Below the pieces are notes generated by a model. The model was not told the DNA's origin. It searched no databases and worked only from the letters and a program-made list of their open reading frames with translations. A stretch of DNA of 64,000 nucleotides from Gemmatimonadaceae bacterium (lineage in GTDB: Bacteria; Gemmatimonadota; Gemmatimonadetes; Gemmatimonadales; Gemmatimonadaceae): NCBI GenBank assembly GCA_020846935.1, contig JADLCY010000001.1:868001-932000 (forward strand), read 5' to 3'. Shown here in pieces: positions 37,670 to 46,118 of the stretch; within the stretch, counting starts at the first letter, position 1; the number at the start of each line of letters is the position of its first letter. The translations under genes and the position numbers were made by a program.

Positions 37670-38185
37670 TCAGAGATAGCGGGCGATCGCCATACAGGTC
37701 GCTGTCACGAACAGAAGCACCGCGACGATCCGCATCGACTGTTGTCCTCGGCTCCGCTGGGTCATGGCATGGGCCATCAGGCCCTGCTTCTCCGATGTGT
37801 CGGTCACCGCCGAGGCCTGGGCCATCAGCGCCATCGCCCGGAGCGTGGCGGGGCGCGAAACGATCAGGCCGATCAGCAGGGCCAGGATCCCGCACAGTCC
37901 TCCGATGCTCAGCGCGATGCCCACTCCCGAGCCCATGTACTGCGGGGCAAAGCCGCCCGACACACGGCGCAGCAGGTCGACACCGGAGAGCACCACCAGG
38001 ATCGCGACGCCTGGCAGCACGTCGAACCAGCGTCGCCTGGCGAGCGCGGCCATCACCTGCCCACCGGCGGATCCCACATCGGCGAGTGCGCGCATGAGGT
38101 AGCCGACCGTGAACAGCACCGCGCCGACCCAGAAGATCCCACCCACCACGTGCACGAATCGCAGAACGACAACGGTGATGTCCAT
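37670..38185 (-). CDS. Four-helix membrane protein of unknown function
   Basis: 171 residues from ATG 38185; the frame extends further upstream only over the amidase end. Hydrophobic segments at about 5-25 (VVLRFVHVVGGIFWVGAVLF), 47-63 (LPGVAILVVLSGVDLL), 80-102 (GIALSIGGLCGILALLIGLI) and 148-168. The first segment has the H-x4-G-x-FWVG pattern found in small DUF2269/CopD-like membrane proteins, in which the His may touch heme or metal. It starts 10 bases after the amidase stop, so it is co-transcribed with it. Confidence 0.75.
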   Translation of the reverse strand: MDITVVVLRFVHVVGGIFWVGAVLFTVGYLMRALADVGSAGGQVMAALARRRWFDVLPGVAILVVLSGVDLLRRVSGGFAPQYMGSGVGIALSIGGLCGILALLIGLIVSRPATLRAMALMAQASAVTDTSEKQGLMAHAMTQRSRGQQSMRIVAVLLFVTATCMAIARYL

Positions 38186-38195
38186 GGGAGTTGCG

Positions 38196-39728
38196 TCAGA
38201 GGGTTGGGAGCCGGCCGCCGTGGTTCGTGGCCTGCTCGTACGCATGCGCGATCTGCAGGACCGACCAGTCCGCACGCGGCTTTCCCACGATCTGGAGCCC
38301 CACCGGAAGGCCGCGCGCGGAGAAGCCGGCCGGTACCGAGATCGCGGGACAGGCCATGAACGTCACGTACCAGCACGACCGCATCCAGTCGATGTAGGTC
38401 GGCATTGTGACCTCGTTGATGCGGGTCGGGTATTCGGTGCCGACGTCGAAGGGCTCGACCTGCGTCACGGGGAGGACGAAGTAGTCCCACGCGGTGAAAA
38501 GGTCGGCCACCTCGTGCATCATGCGCTGCTGCCGCGCCACAGCCCGCGCCACGTCGGCACTCGTGAGGCGCTCCGCCTCCGCGATCTCCCATTTCACCGT
38601 CGCCTTGAACATCTCCGGACGCTGACGAGCCGGCAGCGCGTAGTTGGCGTGGTACGAGAGGTGGCGCAGCGTCGGGAACGCATCGTCGACGCCCGTGAAA
38701 TCCGGCTCTTGCTCCTCGACCGTGCAGCCCAGCGCGCGAAACGCGGCGCGCTGCTCATTCACGACGCGCACGATCTCCGGCTCGAAGGGGAGCCCACCAA
38801 GCGATGTGAACCAGGCCACGCGCGTGCCCCGGAAAGCGCGGGCCAGCGACGCCCGAAACGCCGCCGGATCGTCCGTCAGCGAGAGCGGGTCTGGCGCGTG
38901 ATGCCCCGCCATCGCGCTGAGGAGCAGGGCCACATCTGCCACCGTGCGCCCCATCGGACCGCCGGTGGCGAGCGGCGACCACGATCCATCGTCGTCAGGC
39001 ACGCGACCGGGCGACGGCCGGAAGCCGACGACGTTGTTCCACGCGGCGGGGTTGCGCAGTGAGCCACCCATGTCACTCCCGTCGGCGATAGGTACGAGAC
39101 CGCAGCGCAGGGCGCAGGCCGCACCGCCGCTCGATCCACCAACGGTGCGTTGCAGGTCATACGGGTTGCGCGTTGCGCCAAAGACGGGGTTGAACGTGTT
39201 CGATCCCGCGCCGAACTCCGGCGTGTTGGTCTTGCCCAGCATGATCGCGCCCGCCGCCCGGATGCGGCGGACCAGCAGCGCATCGGTGGTCGGCACGTTC
39301 TCGCGGAACATGGGCGACCCGAACGTCGTGCGGACGCCGGCGGTCGGCACCAGGTCTTTGTGCGCCACCGGCAAGCCGTGCAGTGGCCCCAGCGGACGCC
39401 GCCGCGCCTGCCACTCGTCAGCCGCGCGTGCACCGGCCATCGCGCGATCGGCGACGAGCGTCACGATCGCGTTGACCTTTGGATTCACGCGCTCGATGCG
39501 CGCCAGGTGCGCCTCCATGACCTCACGCGCCGAGATCTGCCGGCGTCGAATCCGTGCGACGAGGTCGACCGCCGAGGCGTCGCAGATCTCGTCGCCAGCG
39601 ACGGGGGCGAGCGGTGCGGTCTCCAGCGTCGCCGGCTCAGGCGGTACGGGCATTGAACCCATCACGGCGGCGGCGCCGAGGAGCTGCCCAAACGCTCGGC
39701 GGGTGAGGGGATCGTCGGGTCGCGGCAT
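38196..39728 (-). CDS. Amidase signature family enzyme, Tat-type signal
   Basis: Hydrolyses an amide bond; 510 residues from ATG 39728, chosen because it places a Tat-like signal at the N-terminus (LTRRAFGQLLGAAAVMG); an ATG at 39779 is possible. The Ser-cisSer-Lys site is visible: Lys in PVAHKDLVPTAG, the cis-Ser in VGGSSGGAACAL and the nucleophile in DGSDMGGSLRNPA. N-terminal helices (DLVARIRRRQISAREVMEAH) and AIMLGKTNTPEFG are typical of the family. The substrate is not identifiable. It heads the leftward operon with the membrane protein and amidohydrolase. Confidence 0.92.
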   Translation of the reverse strand: MPRPDDPLTRRAFGQLLGAAAVMGSMPVPPEPATLETAPLAPVAGDEICDASAVDLVARIRRRQISAREVMEAHLARIERVNPKVNAIVTLVADRAMAGARAADEWQARRRPLGPLHGLPVAHKDLVPTAGVRTTFGSPMFRENVPTTDALLVRRIRAAGAIMLGKTNTPEFGAGSNTFNPVFGATRNPYDLQRTVGGSSGGAACALRCGLVPIADGSDMGGSLRNPAAWNNVVGFRPSPGRVPDDDGSWSPLATGGPMGRTVADVALLLSAMAGHHAPDPLSLTDDPAAFRASLARAFRGTRVAWFTSLGGLPFEPEIVRVVNEQRAAFRALGCTVEEQEPDFTGVDDAFPTLRHLSYHANYALPARQRPEMFKATVKWEIAEAERLTSADVARAVARQQRMMHEVADLFTAWDYFVLPVTQVEPFDVGTEYPTRINEVTMPTYIDWMRSCWYVTFMACPAISVPAGFSARGLPVGLQIVGKPRADWSVLQIAHAYEQATNHGGRLPTL

Positions 39729-39785
39729 GGTGCCAAGCTCGCGCTCCTCGGCGGAGTCGTCCAGCCCGTCACCTGCCAACCTTCG

Positions 39786-40232
39786 CTAGGGCTCGTCGGT
39801 AAACGGGTCGAGCCGCTCCACGAACGGGAATCGGTGGAAGTCGGTGTCACGACGACTGCCTATTCGGCGAACGCCGTGTTCTCGCATGGGGATCGCCGTC
39901 TCTGCGTCGTGCCACACGTTTCCGCTGAGCCCGGGCACCTCGGCGAGCGTTGCCGAAAGCACCGCGGCATGCCGTTCGGTCGGTACCAGCATCTCGAGCC
40001 CGGGCGCCGCCTGAATCGCGGCAAGAAACGACATCGCAGCGTCCGCGGTCCAGGGCCTGCGCAACACGCGAGGATGGGTAACGACGCGAAGGAACTCGTA
40101 GCAGATCCCCCACGTGAGATACCAGGCGCCCCGTTGCCGACGCCAGGATTCGAGCAGCGCGTGGCAGCGGGCGTGTTCCGGAGCGGACACGTCGGCAGCA
40201 TACACCAGCACGTTTGTGTCCACGACGAACAC
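39786..40232 (-). CDS. PIN-domain toxin, VapC-like
   Basis: 148 residues from a GTG at 40232 that shares one base with the antitoxin stop (TAGTG). It has the PIN-domain acidic residues expected of an RNase: FVVDTNVL (Asp5), ICYEFLRVV (Glu46) and NVWHDAE (about 102-106). The product should cleave RNA when freed from the antitoxin. A longer open frame to 40496 merely covers the antitoxin gene. Family usual length is about 130-150 residues, so it looks intact. Which RNA is cut cannot be inferred. Confidence 0.88.
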   Translation of the reverse strand: MFVVDTNVLVYAADVSAPEHARCHALLESWRRQRGAWYLTWGICYEFLRVVTHPRVLRRPWTADAAMSFLAAIQAAPGLEMLVPTERHAAVLSATLAEVPGLSGNVWHDAETAIPMREHGVRRIGSRRDTDFHRFPFVERLDPFTDEP

Positions 40233-40459
40233 TACCGACCCTCCATCGCTCGGTAGAGCGCATTCCGATCGGCAATATCGACGAGCGCCCCTCCCCCATC
40301 GAAACTCGGGAGTGGCGCCAGCGGCGCGCTCTCCTGGCGAGTGGCGAGCAACCGTCGCAGCGCCGTCTCCACGAGCTCGGACATGGTGCGACCGCTCCGC
40401 GCCGCTTCGCGCTTGAGGCGGGCCATCACGGACGGGTCGATGTTGAGGGTCGTCTTCAT
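40232..40459 (-). CDS. Ribbon-helix-helix antitoxin, VapB-like
   Basis: 75 residues from ATG 40459: MKTTLNIDPSVMARLKREAA then RSGRTMSELVETALRRLL, a ribbon-helix-helix DNA-binding domain, followed by an acidic/disordered tail (SFDGGGALVDIADRN) that would neutralise the toxin. An ATG at 40471 would add only MVCH. Antitoxin precedes toxin, which is the usual order. The palindrome at 40468-40484 just upstream is the expected operator for autoregulation. Confidence 0.88.
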   Translation of the reverse strand: MKTTLNIDPSVMARLKREAARSGRTMSELVETALRRLLATRQESAPLAPLPSFDGGGALVDIADRNALYRAMEGR

Positions 40460-40467
40460 ATGGCAAA

Positions 40468-40484
40468 CCATACGAGCCGTATGG
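40468..40484. promoter_or_regulatory. Probable VapB operator palindrome
   Basis: CCATACG-AGC-CGTATGG, a perfect 7-bp inverted repeat with 3-base spacer. It begins nine bases upstream of the antitoxin ATG in the 49-base gap before the convergent-strand neighbour's coding end, the right place for autorepression by an RHH dimer. Confidence 0.7.
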
Positions 40485-40508
40485 CGTGCCGTCCACCCTA
40501 CGGACGAC

Positions 40509-42008
40509 TTACCAGCGCCCCCGAACCGTGAACGCAAACCGGTGCGTGACCGCGCGGCCGGCGTTGAAGCGGATCGCATCGGTCGGGGCCGCGATCACGC
40601 CGCCGTCGCCGGGCGTCGGGGCCGCGATGCTGACATCGTCCCCGCACGCGAGCAGGCAGCCAACGCAGGCTCCTCCAGCACCACAGGTGAGGCTCGCCGT
40701 ATAGCGGAACTCCATCCCCGGACTGCGCCACAAGAAGCCGAGCGTGGGCGTCCATTCCATCCAGTGTTCGTCCTGCACCCTCGAGGAATCGCGGACGAGA
40801 TCGGTCTGCCACAGCCGGTACTTGAACGCCTGCACCGCGAGCCCCGCACGCAGGCCGATCACGGACGAAGAGTCGTTCTGCGGCCACTCGTGGGCAAAGC
40901 CAAAGCGCATCAGCGAGTTGGAGAAACGGAACTCGTTGTCGACGGTGTGTTCACCGCGCCGGATCGTGCGCCCGTTGGCCGCCAGCGTATCACCTGCGGC
41001 CTCGGCCCACGTCGTGCTGTAAATGGGCTCGAGCACCACGTCCGCACCGAGTGTGGACCTGCCGACCGTGCGTGATGCGCCCATGCCCAGGTTGTAGGCC
41101 CACGAGTGCCCCGGATCGCGCGGCACCGTGATCACCTCGTTGATGCGGTAGTCCGGAATCTTGGGGTGCGACAGGCGATTGACCGTTCCCAGCCACCCGA
41201 TCCGCCAGCCATCAGTGCCGACCGGCAGGCTGTACACCGCGTGCGCGCCCCAGCGTTCGGTATGATCGCGGTTGACTTCGCGGCGCTCGGGCACGTCGGT
41301 GAACGTGCCGTTTCCGGACCAACGACGGAATCCCGGAAAGTGCACGTCGTGCGTCATGTCGAAGTTGCTCCGCAACGCGACGACTTCGAGGACGCGGGTG
41401 CCCGCAAAGCGACTCGTGAGTCCGAGGCGGATGTCCTTCGACGACCCGTTCTGCAGGATGCGATCGCTCCCCGCATACAGCTGGTCGATGCCCTGCGCGG
41501 CGTCGAGTTCGGCCAGGTACGCCGACATGCCGATCGCGACGTTGTCGCCAAGGCGGCGAGCCAGCATGCCCTGCAGGTAGCGGTTCGCGGCGGTGCGTTC
41601 ACTCACCGGTGCGTTGAATCGCAGGCGCGCCCGATCGAGTGACTGCAGGGCCACCAGGCCACCAGCCGACCAGTTGCCAAACGATCCAAAGCCGGCGATG
41701 GGAAGTGTGCGCCCACCCACGTCGCTCGCCGACAAGCTGTGGAAATACGGCGCGACCGACACGCGGGCGGTCCGCGTGCGCGTTGCCATCGCCGGATTCA
41801 TGAACGGATCGAGCAGCTCGTCGTCCAGGGCGATCGTCACCCCGGCCATGGCCGCGCGGTCCGACGGGATGATGTCGAACTGCTGGCTCATCAGCACGGG
41901 GACCGTGCGAGGCGAAATGGTCTGCGCGCCGCCTGGCGCTGCCACCAGGACCGACGCCGCGACGAGCGGCAAGGCCAGCAACCTGCCGTCACAACGCAGG
42001 CGTCCCAT
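40509..42008 (-). CDS. Exported protein, probable outer-membrane beta-barrel
   Basis: 499 residues; the start at ATG 42008 has GGGAGG upstream and a signal peptide (LLALPLVAASVLVAAPGGAQ). The mature part contains many short alternating strands and Gly/aromatic turns (GGLVALQSLDRARLRF, IGMSAYLAELDAA, YNLGMGASRTVG, MRFGFAHEW) and ends RFAFTVRGRW. Near residue 440 is a cysteine-rich loop (CGAGGACVGCLLACG). It is not a clear member of a known porin family. No gene is close enough upstream to be certain of an operon. Confidence 0.75.
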   Translation of the reverse strand: MGRLRCDGRLLALPLVAASVLVAAPGGAQTISPRTVPVLMSQQFDIIPSDRAAMAGVTIALDDELLDPFMNPAMATRTRTARVSVAPYFHSLSASDVGGRTLPIAGFGSFGNWSAGGLVALQSLDRARLRFNAPVSERTAANRYLQGMLARRLGDNVAIGMSAYLAELDAAQGIDQLYAGSDRILQNGSSKDIRLGLTSRFAGTRVLEVVALRSNFDMTHDVHFPGFRRWSGNGTFTDVPERREVNRDHTERWGAHAVYSLPVGTDGWRIGWLGTVNRLSHPKIPDYRINEVITVPRDPGHSWAYNLGMGASRTVGRSTLGADVVLEPIYSTTWAEAAGDTLAANGRTIRRGEHTVDNEFRFSNSLMRFGFAHEWPQNDSSSVIGLRAGLAVQAFKYRLWQTDLVRDSSRVQDEHWMEWTPTLGFLWRSPGMEFRYTASLTCGAGGACVGCLLACGDDVSIAAPTPGDGGVIAAPTDAIRFNAGRAVTHRFAFTVRGRW

Positions 42009-42173
42009 GGACCACCTCCCTGATAAGTGGGGCCACCTCGCGCGCACGGCGGGCAGCATCGCATGCACAGGAACGACCCCCGCACGCCACGCCGTGGTCA
42101 CACTCCCGAGCGCTGATGTGACGAACCGTGCGCAACGAGCCCGACCGTGGTACGGCCGCGCCGGAGAGGCGTG

Positions 42174-42632
42174 CTACCGGGTGGGCAGTTGCCGGGCGTG
42201 AGGCTGCTGCGCCATCAACCGACGACGTCGCTCCGCCGCATTGAACGTGCGCCACATGTTGTACGCGAACCCGTACGCGCCTGCCGCCCACAGCAAGCCA
42301 CCGCCCGCCGTCACCGGGACGCTCGATCGGCCAATGCTCGGGGCGAGAAAGAAGCCCGCCACCAGCGCGGCCAGTCCCACGTTGGCGAGCCAGATATGCG
42401 CGATGGCGAGACGACGGCTGTGGATGGGGTGACCGAAGAACCGCGGAAGCATCTGGTAGCCAACGCCGAAAATCATCATGACGACGAAGCCAGCGAGGTT
42501 CATGTGGGCATGCGCGGGCCGGTAGACGGCCCACGACGGATGCACGGCCATGGCGAGGCCGAGGGTGATGCCAGCGACGAACCAGAGAAGGCTCGCGCGA
42601 ATGAAGGCCTTGGCAAACGAGTCCACTGGCAC
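42174..42632 (-). CDS. Small four-helix membrane protein related to heme-copper oxidase subunit I
   Basis: 152 residues from a GTG at 42632. Hydrophobic helices lie at about 10-30, 44-62, 76-98 and 105-125. The segment RPAHAHMNLAGFVVMMIFGV, then GYQMLPRFFG, matches the H-x-H-x-N-L-x-G ... P-R-F pattern of one heme-ligating region of cytochrome oxidase/NO reductase subunit I. The other helices that carry the remaining heme and copper ligands are missing, so it cannot be a full oxidase. Similar short proteins are annotated as cbb3-type subunit I-like; role unknown. It stands alone downstream of the RND operon end. Confidence 0.7.
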   Translation of the reverse strand: MPVDSFAKAFIRASLLWFVAGITLGLAMAVHPSWAVYRPAHAHMNLAGFVVMMIFGVGYQMLPRFFGHPIHSRRLAIAHIWLANVGLAALVAGFFLAPSIGRSSVPVTAGGGLLWAAGAYGFAYNMWRTFNAAERRRRLMAQQPHARQLPTR

Positions 42633-42937
42633 GTCCTGAAGAACGGAAAGGCCCCCGACCCGCCGGGTTCGGCAGCGGGAGCTGACGCGGAACGTGGGCG
42701 GCGGCGGATGCCGGCGCCGTCAGGCAGTTCCTGTCACCAACGTGGGGCGGACCCCTTCAACAGGACGCCGTGGGCGGACTGCCCACGGCGCCTCGATCGC
42801 TCAATCTGGAACACGCTCACGGTGAAGCTGCCGTCGAAGTACGCCGCCGCTGGCCGCGCTGGGGCGCGACTTCGAGAACTCGAACCCGTACGGTGGTTGG
42901 CTACAGGGCGTCGTCAGCCGTTCCGAACCGCGGTGGC
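42633..42937. other. Intergenic region with a 10-bp hairpin
   Basis: 305 bases between the end of the RND pump gene and the start of the small membrane protein (both leftward). It contains CGCCGTGGGC-GGACT-GCCCACGGCG at 42766-42790, a perfect 10-bp stem without a T-run, which may end the RND transcript. No gene or tRNA was found. Confidence 0.55.
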
Positions 42938-45900
42938 TCAGTCTCCCGTCGCGGGCGCGTGTGCCGCGCGAGCCGTCGTCGCTGCGGAGCGTCCGAGCAC
43001 CTTGTTCGAGAGGTCGTCGAGCATCGTGTACACGGTCGGCACGATGAACAGCGTGAGCAACGTGGACGTGATCAGTCCGCCAATCACCGCGTGCGCCATC
43101 GGTGCGCGCTGCTCGGCGCCTTCACCGAGTGCGAATGCCAGCGGCAGCATACCGAAGATCATCGCCGCCGTCGTCATGATGATCGGCCGCACGCGGACCC
43201 GTGCCGAGTTGAGGATCGCCGTTCGACGATCGACGCCCCGTTCGCGTTCCTTGTTCACGAAGTCGATCAGCAGGATGCCGTTCTTGGTGACGAGTCCCAT
43301 CAGCATGATGATGCCGATCATCGACATCACGTTGAGCGATCCTCCGGTCACCAACAGGCCCAACGCGACGCCGAGGAGCGAGAGCGGGAGCGCGAGCATG
43401 ATCGACAGCGGCTGGATGAAGGAGCCGAAGATCGATGCGATGATGAGGTAGATGAACACCACCGCGAGAATGAGGGCTTCCTTCACGTAGCCCTTGGTCT
43501 CGTTGAGGTTCTGTACGTCGCCGCCAAAGATGGTGCGGTATCCGGTGGGCAGGCCCAGGGCGTCGATCGCGGCCTTGGCCTGGTCGGCGACGTTGCCCAT
43601 CTGGTAACCGGGCAGCACACCGGCCGAGACACTGATGCGGCGCTCGAGGTAGCCGCGATCGATCGACTGCGGGCCCACTCCGGGACGGATTTCGGCGATC
43701 TGGGAGAGCGGCACGGTGGCTGCGATGCCCGTGCGCGGATCGACGTTGGCGCTGAGAACCGGGATGCGCGCTACATCATCGGGTGACGCGCGCTCCGAGT
43801 CCGGGTACACGACCATGACGTCGTGCGAGTAGCCGTTGGGATCCTCCCAGCGGGTAGCGCGCTGTCCCTGGAACAGGGGCTGGATGGTGGCGCCGATCGT
43901 TTGCATGGCGAGGCCCGATGACCAGGCCGCCTGTCGATCGACGCGCACGTCGAGTTGCGGAATCTCGCCGTCGTCGCTCGACTGGGGCTCGGCGGACCCC
44001 GGGATGGATCGCATGGCGGCGAGGACCTGCTCTGCCGCGAGCTTGAGCCGCGTGGGTTCCGGGCCCTGAACGTAGATCTGGATCGGCTGCCGCATGCCGC
44101 CGAAGATGGACTGGTTGCCGGTGATCGTCGGTCGGACGCTGGGGAAGGTCGCAAGCTTCCTCCGCAGGTCGGTCTGGATCTCGAACATCGTCTTCTCGCG
44201 TTCGTGGCGCGGCTTGAGCCGCACGAACACCTGCCCGCCGTTCGAGCCGCGGCCAAAGCCGCCGCCACCGCCGGCGTTCAGCGACGTGAACGCAACTTCC
44301 GGCTGGGCGCGGAGGAAGTTCTGGATCTCCTGGCCACGCGCGACGGTGTATTCGATGCGCGAACCCGGCGGCACGCGGTACGACACGTTGAACTCGCCGC
44401 TGTCGTAGTCCGGCAGCCACGTGAAGCCGAGCATCGGGAAGAGCGCGAAGGCGCCAACGACCGACACCACCGCCAGACCGATCATCAGCCCGCGACGGTC
44501 GAGCGACCAGTCGAGGGCGCGCCGATAGCGCTCCGACGTGCGTTCGAACCAGTCGTCGAACGCAAAGGCGAGCTTCCGGATCGGGTTCCGCGTCTTCTTG
44601 CGTGTGTCGGCGTGGCCGCCATGCTCCAGCTCCGGATCGGCCCACACGCTGGACAGCATCGGGTCAAGGGTGAAGGAGACGAACAGCGAGACCAGCACCG
44701 CAAACGCCACGGTGACGCCGAACTGGAAGAAGATCTTTCCGATCTGCCCACCCATGAACGCCACGGGGACGAACACCGCCACCACGGCGAGCGTGGTGGA
44801 GAGCACCGCGAGCCCGATCTCCTTGGTGCCTTCGAGAGCGGCCGTGTAGTGGTCTTTCCCCATCTCGATATGGCGCACGATGTTCTCGCGCACCACGATA
44901 GCGTCGTCGATGAGGAGCCCGATCGCCAGCGAGAGCGCGAGCAACGTCATCGTGTTGATCGTGAAGTTGAACAGCCACATCACGAAAAACGCCGAGATGA
45001 TCGACACCGGCAGGGTGAGCCCGGTGATGACCGTCGACCGCCACGAATTGAGGAAGAGGTAGATGATCATGATCGTGAGCACGGCGCCGAGTCCGATGGA
45101 CAGCTCCACGTCGGCAAGCGACTCGCGGATCTTGATGGAGTCATCGCGCACGAGGGTGAGCGCGATGTCCGGCGGCAGCGTGCGTTGCAGCTCCTCGACG
45201 ACCTTCTTGACACCGTCGCTCACCGCGACCGTGTTGGAGCCGGTGACCTTGAGCACTTCGAGCGTGATCGAGCGGGTGTCACCGATGAACGAGGCGGACC
45301 GGCGATCGGCGATGCCATCGACGACGGTGGCCACGTCGCGTACGCGGACCGGGGCGCCGTTGCGCACGGTGACCACCACGTCCGCAAAGGCCATCGGGTC
45401 GCGGATCTTGCCCGTCACGCGCACCATGCGTTCCGTCTCGCCGCGGAAGACGCGGCCGGCGGGCACCTCGGTGTTCTCGCGCGCGAGGGCCTGAGAGACC
45501 TGCATGGGCGAGATGCCGTAGGCCACAAGCGCATCGCCATCGAGCTCCACCTTGATCTGTCGGGTGGTGCCGCCATTCACGTTCACGCCGCCCACCCCCG
45601 AGACACTCTCGAAGCGCGGCTTGAGGCTCTGATCGGCGAGGTCGGTGAGGTCACGCAGCGGCCGCTCGGAGCTGGTGAGCGCCACCGCCATGATCGGCCG
45701 GTCATTCGGGTCGAAGCGGTTGATCGTGGGATCGAGGACGTCGGGCGGCAGCTGGCGGCGGATGCGCGCGACCTTGGCGACGACCTCCTGCTGCGCCTCC
45801 AGCACGTTCACGTTCAGCTGCAGCATCACGCGCACGCTGGAGTTGCCCTCCGACGACGTCGACGTGATCTCCCGAATGCCCTGCACCGTGTTCAGCGCTT

Positions 45901-46105
45901 CCTCGATGGGCCGCGACACGTCGCGTTCCATCACTTCCGGCGACGCCCCGGGGTACGAGGTGTTGGTCATCACCACCGGATAGGTGATGTCGGGGTACTC
46001 GTCCACCGCGAGGCGGTTGAACGACACGATGCCGAACACCACCAGCGCCAGCATCATCATGGTGGTGAAGACCGGCCGCCGGATCGAAATCTCTGTGAGG
46101 ATCAT
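42938..46105 (-). CDS. RND efflux pump, inner-membrane transporter (AcrB/HAE1 family)
   Basis: 1,055 residues from ATG 46105; an upstream frame to 46186 lies over the adaptor end and is not used. N-terminal MILTEISIRRPVFTTMMML and ITYPVVMTNTSYPGASPEVM are characteristic. The 12-helix topology with two large periplasmic loops is intact. The proton-relay Asp pair is in the ALSLAIGLLIDDAIVVREN segment, and the final helices are GVALGLLVTGGSLNVMSMIG and MLPLAFALGEGAEQRAPMAH. It exports drugs, lipids or other small molecules using the proton gradient. The adaptor gene ends 13 bases upstream. Confidence 0.95.
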   Translation of the reverse strand: MILTEISIRRPVFTTMMMLALVVFGIVSFNRLAVDEYPDITYPVVMTNTSYPGASPEVMERDVSRPIEEALNTVQGIREITSTSSEGNSSVRVMLQLNVNVLEAQQEVVAKVARIRRQLPPDVLDPTINRFDPNDRPIMAVALTSSERPLRDLTDLADQSLKPRFESVSGVGGVNVNGGTTRQIKVELDGDALVAYGISPMQVSQALARENTEVPAGRVFRGETERMVRVTGKIRDPMAFADVVVTVRNGAPVRVRDVATVVDGIADRRSASFIGDTRSITLEVLKVTGSNTVAVSDGVKKVVEELQRTLPPDIALTLVRDDSIKIRESLADVELSIGLGAVLTIMIIYLFLNSWRSTVITGLTLPVSIISAFFVMWLFNFTINTMTLLALSLAIGLLIDDAIVVRENIVRHIEMGKDHYTAALEGTKEIGLAVLSTTLAVVAVFVPVAFMGGQIGKIFFQFGVTVAFAVLVSLFVSFTLDPMLSSVWADPELEHGGHADTRKKTRNPIRKLAFAFDDWFERTSERYRRALDWSLDRRGLMIGLAVVSVVGAFALFPMLGFTWLPDYDSGEFNVSYRVPPGSRIEYTVARGQEIQNFLRAQPEVAFTSLNAGGGGGFGRGSNGGQVFVRLKPRHEREKTMFEIQTDLRRKLATFPSVRPTITGNQSIFGGMRQPIQIYVQGPEPTRLKLAAEQVLAAMRSIPGSAEPQSSDDGEIPQLDVRVDRQAAWSSGLAMQTIGATIQPLFQGQRATRWEDPNGYSHDVMVVYPDSERASPDDVARIPVLSANVDPRTGIAATVPLSQIAEIRPGVGPQSIDRGYLERRISVSAGVLPGYQMGNVADQAKAAIDALGLPTGYRTIFGGDVQNLNETKGYVKEALILAVVFIYLIIASIFGSFIQPLSIMLALPLSLLGVALGLLVTGGSLNVMSMIGIIMLMGLVTKNGILLIDFVNKERERGVDRRTAILNSARVRVRPIIMTTAAMIFGMLPLAFALGEGAEQRAPMAHAVIGGLITSTLLTLFIVPTVYTMLDDLSNKVLGRSAATTARAAHAPATGD

Positions 46106-46118
46106 CGGTCGCTCCTGC

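Noticed and set aside
36797-38359. 520-residue plus-strand frame over the amidohydrolase and membrane protein genes
   Set aside because: No domain; antisense to genes with clear catalytic motifs.
42870-42905. tRNA-like stretch with a GGTTCGAGTTC-type core on the minus strand
   Set aside because: The T-arm does not pair and no acceptor or anticodon arm can be drawn.
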